This document shows positions 14,489-20,900 of a DNA stretch of 22,291 bases, in pieces. Position 1 is the stretch's first letter. Every line of letters begins with the position of its first letter. Source of the DNA: an uncultured Collinsella sp. (GTDB lineage Bacteria; Actinomycetota; Coriobacteriia; Coriobacteriales; Coriobacteriaceae); contig UQUL01000032.1 in assembly GCA_900544235.1 (NCBI GenBank), positions 1 to 22,291 of the forward strand. The letters are read 5' to 3'. The notes under the pieces are model-generated. The model saw only the letters and a program-made list of their open reading frames with translations. It was not told where the DNA came from and did not search any database. A program made the position numbers and the translations under genes.

Positions 14489-15400
14489 ATGTCCCACAAC
14501 ACCCTGCCGACCGTTGCCGAGCTTTCGGGCGAGATGCGCGAGCGCCTTGCCAAGGTCAAGTACGTCTTTACCGATCTGGACGCCACGATGCTCGCGCCCG
14601 GCTCGTGCGTGCTGCGCGACAACGACGGCAATCCCTCGACCAAGCTCGTCGAGGCTGTCGTGGCGCTTGCCCGCGCTGGCATCCAGGTAATTCCCACCTC
14701 GGGTCGCAACCGCACCATGATCCACGAAGATGCCCGCGTGCTCGGCCTCAACTCCTACATTGGCGAGATGGGTGGCCTGGTCATGTACGACCTCAAGGCC
14801 AACGACTGGGAGTATCTGACCGGCGACATGCCTTACGACCCCGCCTGCGGCCTTACGCCGCACCAGGTGATTGAGCAGACCGGCGTGTGCGAGAAGATTC
14901 TCGCTCGCTGGCCGCACAAGATCGAGTACCACAACGACATGTCGACTGGCTATAAGTACCGCGAGGTCACCGTCGGCATGCGCGGCGATATTCCCGATGA
15001 CGAGGCGCAGGCCATCCTCGACGAGGCCGGCTGCGGTCTGGTCTGGGCCTGCAACGGCCACTTGACTCATCTGTCCAAGCCGACGACCCTCGAGCTCGAT
15101 CGCGTCGAGGACGGTCGTGCCTTTAACATCAATCCGTCGGGTCTCGACAAGGGCGTGGCGGTCGCGCGTTTCTGCGAGCATCTGGGCATCGAGCGCGACG
15201 AGACGCTGGCACTCGGCGACTCCGAGTCTGATTTCTACATGGCCGACCACGTGGGCACGTTCTGCCTGGTCGAGAACGGTCTGACCAGCGCCGGCGCGTC
15301 CGAGTTTCTTGCGTCCTGCGATAACGCCTTTGTCACGCGCGGCAGGATCGTTGACGGCTGGGCGGCGACGGCGGAGCTGCTCGTCGCGGCCCGTTCATAG
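14489..15400 (+). CDS. HAD-superfamily hydrolase (Cof-like, type IIB)
   Basis: This is a cytoplasmic phosphatase of the haloacid dehalogenase superfamily, 303 residues long. Motif I is FTDLDAT with nucleophile Asp29 and general acid Asp31. Motif II is VIPTSGRNR. The motif III lysine is in GLDKGVAV, and motif IV is ALGDSESDFY (metal-binding Asp244 and Asp248). The cap domain lies between motifs II and III, as in the Cof/SPP group, which acts on sugar phosphates and similar small phosphates. The real substrate is unknown. I chose the ATG at 14489, preceded by TGGAGTG, over an in-frame ATG at 14411 that adds 26 residues without similarity. It sits 130 bases after the MurE-like gene and 53 before murI, and may be cotranscribed with murI. 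Confidence 0.85.
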   Translation: MSHNTLPTVAELSGEMRERLAKVKYVFTDLDATMLAPGSCVLRDNDGNPSTKLVEAVVALARAGIQVIPTSGRNRTMIHEDARVLGLNSYIGEMGGLVMYDLKANDWEYLTGDMPYDPACGLTPHQVIEQTGVCEKILARWPHKIEYHNDMSTGYKYREVTVGMRGDIPDDEAQAILDEAGCGLVWACNGHLTHLSKPTTLELDRVEDGRAFNINPSGLDKGVAVARFCEHLGIERDETLALGDSESDFYMADHVGTFCLVENGLTSAGASEFLASCDNAFVTRGRIVDGWAATAELLVAARS

Positions 15401-15453
15401 CGCAGTGCTGTTACGCTTGGCCATATCTTTTCGAGAGAGAATCTGGTGAGGTA

Positions 15454-16338
15454 ATGTCCGATATCGAGAATCTGGCCGGTGATACGCGCCCCATCGGCGT
15501 GTTCGACTCGGGCCTGGGCGGCTTGACGGTTGCGCGCGCGATTGCGACGGCGCTTCCGCACGAGTCCGTCTACTACTTTGGCGATACCAAGCGCTGCCCT
15601 TACGGCACCCGCACCGAGGACGAGGTGCGCTCGTTTGCGCTACAGGCGGGGCGCTGGCTTTCGAGACACGACGTCAAGATCATGGTCATCGCCTGCAATA
15701 CGGCGACGGCAGCGGCGCTTCGCCTGGCTCAGCAGGTGCTTGATGTCCCCGTGATTGGCGTAATCGCGCCGGGCGCGCGTGCCGCCATCAACAGCACCCG
15801 CACGCGCCGTGTGGGCGTGCTCGCCACCAACCTCACCATCCGCTCGGGCGCCTACACGCGCGCCATCCAGGACTTGGATGCCGGCGTGGACGTGTATGGC
15901 TGCCCTGCCTCGAGCTTTGTCGAGGTTGTCGAGCACGAGCTCGCCTCGGGCGCGCATCTGCAGGAGCAGTGGCTCGAGAACGAGGATATTTTTGATACGC
16001 CAGCCGTTCGCGCGCTGGTCAACGCCACAGTCGAGCCACTGCACGATCGTGGCATCGATACCGTGGTGCTCGGCTGTACGCACTTTCCGTTGCTGGTGGG
16101 CCCCATCCGTCATGCGTTGGGGCCCGGGGTGCGCGTGGTGAGCTCCGCCGAGGAGACCACCCGAGAGCTGACCGATATCCTCACGCGCCGTGAGCAGCTG
16201 GCGGGCAACACCGCCGAGCCGCAGCATCGCTTTGCCACCACGTCCGACAACATTGCCGAGTTTGCGGTGGCGGGCAGCTTTATCTTTGGCCAGCCGCTCA
16301 AAAGCATCGAGCATGTCGATATCGACGAACTCGGTTAG
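15454..16338 (+). CDS. murI: Glutamate racemase
   Basis: MurI interconverts L- and D-glutamate without a cofactor and supplies D-Glu for peptidoglycan. The 294-residue product has GVFDSGLGGLTVAR (15-28), YFGDTKRCPYGTR (41-53) and the two catalytic cysteines in IACNTATA (Cys81) and VLGCTHFP (Cys208). The N-terminal extension of about 13 residues is slightly longer than usual. The start has GGTGAGG 5 bases upstream. murI followed by rph and rdgB is a gene order also met in other Gram-positive genomes. There is no terminator between murI and rph (53 bases), so they are probably cotranscribed. Confidence 0.95.
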   Translation: MSDIENLAGDTRPIGVFDSGLGGLTVARAIATALPHESVYYFGDTKRCPYGTRTEDEVRSFALQAGRWLSRHDVKIMVIACNTATAAALRLAQQVLDVPVIGVIAPGARAAINSTRTRRVGVLATNLTIRSGAYTRAIQDLDAGVDVYGCPASSFVEVVEHELASGAHLQEQWLENEDIFDTPAVRALVNATVEPLHDRGIDTVVLGCTHFPLLVGPIRHALGPGVRVVSSAEETTRELTDILTRREQLAGNTAEPQHRFATTSDNIAEFAVAGSFIFGQPLKSIEHVDIDELG

Positions 16339-16391
16339 GCACGCAATGTCGCCGGAGTCTTCGCCACATCTTTTGCCGAAAGGATAGTTCC

Positions 16392-17117
16392 ATGGAATAT
16401 ATGCAGGTCAACCGCGCCAACGGCCGCGCCGCAAACGAGCTGCGTCCCGTTAAGCTCACTCGCGGCGTCATGAAGCACGCCCACGGCTCGTGCCTGGCAG
16501 AGTTTGGCGACACGCGCGTGCTGTGCGCCGCCACCATCGAGGAGGGCGTTCCGGGCTGGCGCAAGGGCGCCAAGGCCGGTTGGGTAACGGCGGAATATGC
16601 GATGCTGCCGGCGTCGACCGGCAAGCGCTGCAAGCGCGAACATGCCAACCGCAAGGGCCGTTCCATGGAGATCGAGCGCTTGATCGGCCGCAGCCTGCGC
16701 ACCGTCGTCAACATGAAGGCGCTCGGCGAGTACACCGTTACCGTTGACTGCGATGTGATCCAGGCCGATGGCGGCACACGTACGGCGAGCATCACCGGCG
16801 CCTGGGTGGCGCTGCACGACGCCCTTGCCATGTGGGTCGAGGCGGGCAAGCTCGAGCGCATTCCGCTTACCGGTCAGGTTGCCGCTATTTCCATGGGCGT
16901 CGTCGACGGCAACACCCTGCTCGACTTGGATTATTCCGAGGACAGCCACGCCGAGGTCGACATGAACCTCGTCGCCACCGACTCCGGCGAGATGATCGAG
17001 CTCCAGGGTACCGGCGAGCAGGCGCCCTTCGACCGCAAGCGTCTCAACGCCCTGCTCGATCTGGGCGACAAGGGCATCGCCGAGCTCATCGAGCTTCAGC
17101 GTCAAGCCCTCGCCTAA
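16392..17117 (+). CDS. rph: Ribonuclease PH
   Basis: RNase PH trims the 3' ends of tRNA precursors by phosphorolysis and works as a hexameric ring in the cytoplasm. The 241-residue product matches the family length. It shows NELRPVKLTRG near the start, EFGDTRVLCAAT (36-47), GWVTAEYAMLPAST, the arginine-rich RSMEIERLIGRSLR, TASITGAWVAL and the catalytic acidic block DLDYSEDSHAEVDMN. The ATG at 16392 has GAAAGGA upstream. A second ATG nine bases later is possible and would remove only three residues. The stop is followed at once by a hairpin, and rdgB has its own possible promoter. Confidence 0.95.
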   Translation: MEYMQVNRANGRAANELRPVKLTRGVMKHAHGSCLAEFGDTRVLCAATIEEGVPGWRKGAKAGWVTAEYAMLPASTGKRCKREHANRKGRSMEIERLIGRSLRTVVNMKALGEYTVTVDCDVIQADGGTRTASITGAWVALHDALAMWVEAGKLERIPLTGQVAAISMGVVDGNTLLDLDYSEDSHAEVDMNLVATDSGEMIELQGTGEQAPFDRKRLNALLDLGDKGIAELIELQRQALA

Positions 17118-17151
17118 CCTGCCAAAAGGGGATATTGATTTTGGCGGGTTT
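17118..17151 (+). terminator. Terminator-like hairpin after rph
   Basis: CCTGCCAAAA (17118-17127) pairs with TTTTGGCGGG (17139-17148) over ten positions with one wobble, around an 11-base loop, and TTTAAT follows. It starts directly after the stop codon. The T run is short, so ending of transcription may be partial. Confidence 0.45.
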
Positions 17152-17233
17152 AATCTGCGAAAACGCCGAAGTATAAGACTGCCGTTGATTGAGAGGGGAG
17201 AGGCCGAGGCCCTCGTCGTCCTCTACACGGCAT

Positions 17234-17242
17234 TGCTATAAG
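17234..17242 (+). promoter_or_regulatory. Possible extended -10 promoter of rdgB-dtd
   Basis: TGCTATAAG is a good extended -10 element 17 bases before the rdgB start codon. That would leave a very short leader, and the ribosome-binding AAGGAGG (17247-17253) begins within it. No clear -35 is present. Confidence 0.35.
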
Positions 17243-17259
17243 AGACAAGGAGGCCAGCT

Positions 17260-17901
17260 ATGGCACTTGAGAAGATTGACATCGACACCCTCGACCCGGC
17301 GGCGACCATTGTTGTGGCCACGGGTAACGCCCATAAGCTCACCGAGATCGAGGCCATTTTGGGCAAGGTCATGCCCGAGGTGCGCTTTGTGGCGCTCGGC
17401 CAGCTGGGCGATTTTGAGGACCCCGAGGAAAACGGCACGACGTTTTTGGAGAACGCCATCATCAAGGCGCAGGCTGCGGTCGAGGAGACGGGCCTTATGG
17501 CCATCGCCGACGATTCCGGCTTGGTCGTCGACGCGCTGGACGGTGAGCCGGGTGTGTATAGCGCGCGTTATGCGGGCGTACACGGCGATGATGCCGCCAA
17601 CAATGCCAAACTTCTCGTTAATCTGGAAGGCGTGGCAGACGAGGATCGCACCGCACGCTTTATGAGCGTCGTTGCGCTCATCGACCAAGACGGCCTGGTC
17701 ACCTATGGCGAGGGCGCCTGCGAGGGCGTTATCGCACACGAGGGCCGCGGCGACCACGGCTTTGGCTACGACCCGCTGTTCCTGCCGGTCGATACGCCGG
17801 GCAAAACTATGGCCGAGCTCACAGCGGACGAGAAGAACGCCATCAGCCATCGTTTCCATGCACTCGAGCACCTGTCCGCCAAACTCACGGGCGAGGAGTA
17901 G
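17260..17901 (+). CDS. rdgB: XTP/dITP diphosphatase (non-canonical purine NTP pyrophosphatase)
   Basis: RdgB/Ham1 removes deaminated purine nucleotides (XTP, ITP, dITP) from the pool by releasing pyrophosphate. The 213-residue product has VVATGNAHKLTEIEAIL (the substrate-binding TGN-K motif), then ENAIIKAQAA, then IADDSGLVVDALDGEPGVYS with the metal-binding acidic pair. Later come HGFGYDPLF and EKNAISHRFHAL. All signature blocks are intact. The ATG has a strong AAGGAGG 6 bases upstream. It is followed after 3 bases by dtd, so the two are translated from one message. Confidence 0.95.
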   Translation: MALEKIDIDTLDPAATIVVATGNAHKLTEIEAILGKVMPEVRFVALGQLGDFEDPEENGTTFLENAIIKAQAAVEETGLMAIADDSGLVVDALDGEPGVYSARYAGVHGDDAANNAKLLVNLEGVADEDRTARFMSVVALIDQDGLVTYGEGACEGVIAHEGRGDHGFGYDPLFLPVDTPGKTMAELTADEKNAISHRFHALEHLSAKLTGEE

Positions 17902-17904
17902 GCC

Positions 17905-18351
17905 GTGCGTGCGGTGGTGCAGCGCGTGCTCAACGCCGGTGTGACGGTCGACGGCGAGTGCGTAGGCCGCATTGGGCGCGGCTATCTGGTATTGCTGGGT
18001 GTGGGCCATGGCGATACGCGTGCCGAGGCCGATAAACTATGGGGCAAGCTCCGCGGGCTGCGTATCAACGAGGACGAGAACGGCAAGACTAACTTGGCGC
18101 TTGCCGATGTCGACGGCGAGGTGCTCGTGGTGTCGCAGTTTACGCTGTTTGCCGATTGCCGCCACGGCCGTCGTCCGTCGTTTACGGATGCTGGCGCGCC
18201 CGATATCGCCAACGAGCTTTATGAGTACTTTCTGACGCTCGTCGCCCAGGACGTCGACCACGTGGCGCACGGCATCTTTGGCGCCGACATGAAAGTCGAC
18301 CTGGTCAACGACGGCCCGTTCACCATTGTCCTCGATACCGACAATCTTTAG
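17905..18351 (+). CDS. dtd: D-aminoacyl-tRNA deacylase
   Basis: Dtd hydrolyses D-amino acids (and glycine wrongly placed on tRNA-Ala) from tRNA. The 148-residue product begins at a GTG 3 bases after rdgB, with GCGAGGAG inside the end of rdgB as its ribosome-binding site. It has MRAVVQRV at the N terminus, SQFTLFADCRHGRRPSF (the catalytic-site motif) and the cross-subunit Gly-Pro motif in NDGPFTI (usually NDGPVT). Length and motifs match the family. It is the last gene before a perfect inverted repeat. A deacylase for D-amino acids close to glutamate racemase makes functional sense but may be coincidence. Confidence 0.95.
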   Translation: MRAVVQRVLNAGVTVDGECVGRIGRGYLVLLGVGHGDTRAEADKLWGKLRGLRINEDENGKTNLALADVDGEVLVVSQFTLFADCRHGRRPSFTDAGAPDIANELYEYFLTLVAQDVDHVAHGIFGADMKVDLVNDGPFTIVLDTDNL

Positions 18352-18379
18352 GTTACGCGGTTTTACTAAACCGCGTAAC
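18352..18379. repeat. Perfect 12-bp inverted repeat directly after dtd
   Basis: GTTACGCGGTTT (18352-18363) and AAACCGCGTAAC (18368-18379) are exact complements around TACT, starting at the first base after the stop codon. No T run follows on either side. It may still act as a terminator or an RNA 3'-end stabiliser for the murI-rph-rdgB-dtd block. Confidence 0.6.
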
Positions 18380-18437
18380 AACTGGTCATGCGAGGTTGTT
18401 GTCTGGTACGTATTTGGGACCGGACTTATTTAGCTAC

Positions 18438-18467
18438 TTGCGTATGGCGGCAGCAGGGTGCTATAGT
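18438..18467 (+). promoter_or_regulatory. Strong promoter of veg-ispE
   Basis: TTGCGT (18438-18443) and TATAGT (18462-18467) are 18 bases apart, with an extended -10 TG at 18459-18460. Transcription would begin near 18474 and give a leader of about 60 bases. Veg genes are known for very active promoters in Bacillus, which fits. Confidence 0.65.
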
Positions 18468-18487
18468 ATTAGAGTTTTGTCTATCTT

Positions 18488-18507
18488 AGGGGTATTATCC
18501 CCTTTTT
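18488..18507 (+). terminator. Small hairpin with T run in the veg leader (possible attenuator)
   Basis: AGGGG (18488-18492) pairs with CCCCT (18499-18503) over a 6-base loop, and the T run 18503-18507 follows. It lies between the promoter and the veg start codon, so it could reduce read-through into veg. The 5-bp stem is short, and a role only in RNA stability is equally possible. Confidence 0.4.
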
Positions 18508-18534
18508 GAATTACACCTTCTGGAGGCCCTGTTC

Positions 18535-18831
18535 ATGGAAGAGATGGAAGTCAATCACGTCGACGACATCCACGAGAAGCTGACCGATATGGTGGGCGAT
18601 CGCGTCAAGGTGAAGGCCAACATGGGCCGTACCCGCGTCGTCGAGCGCATGGGCACCATCAAGAGCGTCCACCCCGCCGTCTTTATCGTCGAGGTTGACG
18701 AGCGTCGCGGCCGCAAGTCGCGTCAGTCCTACCAGTACATCGATGTCCTCACCGGCCAGGTCGAGCTGTTCGACCCCGAGAGCGGCGAGCATATCTTTAC
18801 CCCGCTCGGCAATCAGCTCGAGGAGCATTAA
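18535..18831 (+). CDS. veg: Veg family protein
   Basis: This 98-residue protein is related to Bacillus subtilis Veg, a small, highly expressed protein linked there to biofilm gene control; its biochemical role remains poorly known. The matching region is GDRVKVKANMGRTRVVERMG (22-41), then VHPAVFIVEVDE and SYQYIDVLTGQVELF. The N terminus is about 10 acidic residues longer than in Bacillus. The ATG follows TGGAGG by 8 bases. ispE begins 2 bases after the stop, and the same veg-then-ispE neighbourhood occurs in Firmicutes, which supports the assignment. The length and the sheet-rich pattern fit a small beta-barrel-like nucleic-acid-binding fold, but that is inference. Confidence 0.85.
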   Translation: MEEMEVNHVDDIHEKLTDMVGDRVKVKANMGRTRVVERMGTIKSVHPAVFIVEVDERRGRKSRQSYQYIDVLTGQVELFDPESGEHIFTPLGNQLEEH

Positions 18832-18833
18832 CG

Positions 18834-19730
18834 GTGACCGATCGGTCCCTGACTCTTTCCGCGCCGGCAAAGATTAACCTCTACCTGGGGGTTCATACCG
18901 AGCGCGATGACCGCGGCTACCACAGGGTCGATTCCCTGATGGCAGCCGTCGGTCTTTCCGATACCGTGACGGTCACGCCGGCGCAGGCGCTGACCGTCCA
19001 GACGGTTCCGGCATCAGATTTTCCCATGCAAAAGAATACGGCGTATCGGGCTGCGGTTGCTATGGCCGAGCATTATGGTCGCGAGGCAAACATCTGCGTG
19101 ACGATTGAGAAGCGCATTCCATTGTGCGCCGGCTTGGGCGGCCCCTCGACGGATGCGGCCGCGGTCATTGTCGCCTTGGCGGAGCTCTGGGGCATTGATC
19201 GCACCGACCCAGCGCTCGACGATATTGCGCGGGGCATTGGTGCTGACGTCCCGTTCTTTTTGCACGCGAGTCCTGCGTTCTACGTAGGTGGGGGAGACGT
19301 GCTGGCAACTGAGTACCCCGCGCTGCCCGCGACGCCCGTCGTGCTGGTCAAGCCGCGCGAGGCAAGCGTTTCGACAATTGAAGCCTATCGACGTTTTGAC
19401 GAGGCCCCGGTGCCTGCGGACAAGCCCGGCGCGATAGCTTCTGCCTTGCGTGCTGGTGATGCCGAGACGGCATATGCACTCATCCATAACAACCTCGGTG
19501 TCATTTCCGCACAGATGGAGTCGCAGATTCAAACGGTCCTCGACTGGCTGCGTAAACAGGACGGAACCGTTGCTGTAGATGTGTGCGGATCGGGTGCCTG
19601 CTCGTTTGCCATTTGCGACACCGCTGCCACGGCCGAAAGGCTTGCCGATGCTGCCCAGCAAAGTGGCTGGTGGGCCTGCGCGACTGAGCTTATTCCCAAC
19701 ACGGTTCAAATCGACGCGCCAAAGAAATAA
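18834..19730 (+). CDS. ispE: 4-diphosphocytidyl-2-C-methyl-D-erythritol kinase
   Basis: IspE phosphorylates CDP-methylerythritol with ATP, the fourth step of the non-mevalonate isoprenoid pathway, which feeds undecaprenyl phosphate and quinone synthesis. The 298-residue product is a GHMP-family kinase. It has SAPAKINLYLGV with the catalytic-lysine block at the N terminus (9-20), the substrate Asp-Gly-Tyr-His region DDRGYHRVDSL (25-35), the ATP loop PLCAGLGGPSTDAAAV (usually GGGSSDAA) and, near the C terminus, VCGSGACSFA. The start is a GTG 2 bases after veg, with GAGGAG inside the end of veg. The two are probably translationally coupled. Confidence 0.93.
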   Translation: MTDRSLTLSAPAKINLYLGVHTERDDRGYHRVDSLMAAVGLSDTVTVTPAQALTVQTVPASDFPMQKNTAYRAAVAMAEHYGREANICVTIEKRIPLCAGLGGPSTDAAAVIVALAELWGIDRTDPALDDIARGIGADVPFFLHASPAFYVGGGDVLATEYPALPATPVVLVKPREASVSTIEAYRRFDEAPVPADKPGAIASALRAGDAETAYALIHNNLGVISAQMESQIQTVLDWLRKQDGTVAVDVCGSGACSFAICDTAATAERLADAAQQSGWWACATELIPNTVQIDAPKK

Positions 19731-19779
19731 AAATTTCTCTAGCATGCGGCGAAAATCTTTGTTACTATAGTCGAGCTAA

Positions 19780-19856
19780 CGGGTTGTGGCTCAGTTTGGT
19801 AGAGCACTGCGTTCGGGACGCAGGGGTCGCTGGTTCAAATCCAGTCAACCCGACCA
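19780..19856 (+). tRNA. tRNA-Pro (anticodon CGG)
   Basis: Acceptor strands CGGGTTG and CAACCCG pair completely, including the C1-G72 pair typical of proline tRNAs. They are followed by A and an encoded CCA. The D arm is GCTC/GAGC and the anticodon stem CTGCG/CGCAG, with loop TTCGGGA (anticodon CGG, codon CCG). The T loop is TTCAAAT. A possible -10, TACTAT, lies at 19763-19768. The gene is followed by an excellent terminator. Confidence 0.96.
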
Positions 19857-19867
19857 GAGCATGAGGA

Positions 19868-19895
19868 GGGACCGCTTCTTGCGGTCCCTTTTTTT
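19868..19895 (+). terminator. Intrinsic terminator of tRNA-Pro
   Basis: GGGACCGC (19868-19875) and GCGGTCCC (19881-19888) form a perfect 8-bp stem with loop TTCTT, followed by seven T. It begins 11 bases after the tRNA CCA end. Confidence 0.95.
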
Positions 19896-19903
19896 AGCTA
19901 GTG

Positions 19904-19932
19904 TTGTGATACCGCGATACCCGCGGTATACT
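19904..19932 (+). promoter_or_regulatory. tatA promoter with an inverted repeat in its spacer
   Basis: TTGTGA (19904-19909) and TATACT (19927-19932) are exactly 17 bases apart, a strong housekeeping promoter. The spacer contains ATACCGCG (19909-19916) facing CGCGGTAT (19922-19929) across 5 bases, a perfect 8-bp inverted repeat that touches both promoter boxes. This is a good position for a repressor, but no regulator is identified. Confidence 0.7.
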
Positions 19933-19968
19933 CATTCGAGCTTGTCTCGCTGTATTGTGGAGGTCTAC

Positions 19969-20244
19969 ATGTTTGGACTGAGGGCTCCTGAGCTCATCAT
20001 TATTCTCGTCGTTGTCCTGATTATCTTCGGGCCCAAGAACCTGCCGAAGCTCGGCAAGTCCCTCGGCTCTACCGTCAAGAATATCCGTGAGGGTATGGAG
20101 GGCGACGATAAGGCCGAGACCAAGCAGGCCGAGGAGGTCGTGGTCGAGCAGTCCGAGGAGGACAAGGAGATCGCTGAGCTCGAGGCCAAGCTCGCTGCTG
20201 CCAAGAAGAAGCAGGCAGAGGACAGCGACGCGGACGCAGAGTAG
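19969..20244 (+). CDS. tatA: Twin-arginine translocase component TatA
   Basis: TatA forms the pore-like part of the Tat system, which exports folded proteins. The 91-residue product has one N-terminal membrane segment (about 7-20, APELIIILVVVLIIF), the Phe-Gly hinge at 20-21 and the amphipathic helix GPKNLPKLGKSLGSTVKNIR. A long acidic and lysine-rich tail follows. The short size and the FGPKNLPKLGK hinge favour TatA/E over TatB. The start at 19969 has GGAGG 7 bases before it. An in-frame ATG at 19786 lies inside the tRNA-Pro gene and is rejected. tatC is not in the window, so the partner must be encoded elsewhere. The gene is flanked by its own promoter and terminator and is monocistronic. 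Confidence 0.92.
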   Translation: MFGLRAPELIIILVVVLIIFGPKNLPKLGKSLGSTVKNIREGMEGDDKAETKQAEEVVVEQSEEDKEIAELEAKLAAAKKKQAEDSDADAE

Positions 20245-20269
20245 TCCCATCCCTTTGGGGTGAGCACCT

Positions 20270-20302
20270 GACCGGCTTGCCCGCAGGCTAGCCGGTCTTT
20301 TT
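20270..20302 (+). terminator. Intrinsic terminator of tatA
   Basis: GACCGGC (20270-20276) pairs with GCCGGTC (20291-20297). Inside it GCC (20279-20281... GGC at 20286-20288) extends the helix around a short loop, and five T follow. It stands 25 bases after the tatA stop. Confidence 0.9.
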
Positions 20303-20350
20303 CGTTTTGTTGACAGTTGATTGTTTGATCAGAGTTGGGGAGATATCCGT

Positions 20351-20821
20351 ATGGACGCAAGCCAGATCGTACTGACCGCTGAGGGCCGCCAGAAGCTCGT
20401 CGAGGAGCTCGCCTGGCGTGAGGGCGATTACGCCAAGGAGATCGTCGAGGACATCAAGGAAGCCCGCGCGTTCGGCGACCTTTCGGAGAACTCCGAGTAC
20501 GACGCCGCTAAGGACAAGCAGGCCCAGAACGCCGCTCGTATTGCCGAGATCCAGGCCATCCTCGCCAACGCTCAGGTTGCTGCCACCACGGGCGACCTGA
20601 CCGTCTCCATCGGTTCCACCGTTTCGCTGATTGATCCCAACGGCGAGGTCATGGAAGTCACGCTCGTCGGTACCACCGAGACCAACTCGCTCGAGCACAA
20701 GATTTCCAACGAGTCTCCGGTCGGTCACGCCATCATTGGTCACGGCGAGGGCGACTCCGTCGAGGTCGTTACGCCTTCCGGCAAGACTCGCGTCTACACC
20801 ATCGCCAAGATCGCACGCTAG
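20351..20821 (+). CDS. greA: Transcription elongation factor GreA
   Basis: GreA enters the secondary channel of RNA polymerase and stimulates cleavage of backtracked RNA. The 156-residue product has an N-terminal coiled coil (about 5-75). At its tip is the acidic catalytic loop FGDLSENSEY (near 41-50), with the two acidic residues that hold the magnesium. The C-terminal FKBP-like domain follows, ending SPVGHAIIGHGEGD and VVTPSGKTRVYTI. The ATG at 20351 follows GGGGAGAT; an in-frame ATG at 20321 would add 10 residues that do not match the family. TTGACA at 20310-20315 may be a -35, but no good -10 accompanies it. greA next to lysS is a frequent arrangement in Gram-positive bacteria, although a terminator separates them here. 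Confidence 0.95.
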   Translation: MDASQIVLTAEGRQKLVEELAWREGDYAKEIVEDIKEARAFGDLSENSEYDAAKDKQAQNAARIAEIQAILANAQVAATTGDLTVSIGSTVSLIDPNGEVMEVTLVGTTETNSLEHKISNESPVGHAIIGHGEGDSVEVVTPSGKTRVYTIAKIAR

Positions 20822-20849
20822 ACCACGGTCCCGCGTAAAGGTATGTTTT

Positions 20850-20882
20850 CGCTCCCTGGGACCGAATCCTGGGGAGCGTTTT
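20850..20882 (+). terminator. Terminator between greA and lysS
   Basis: CGCTCCC (20850-20856) and GGGAGCG (20872-20878) pair perfectly. Inner GGA/TCC pairing is possible, and TTTT follows. It ends 18 bases before the lysS start, so either lysS depends on read-through or its promoter overlaps this region. I see no obvious promoter between them. Confidence 0.75.
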
Positions 20883-20900
20883 AGTTTGAGGAGCTAACTT

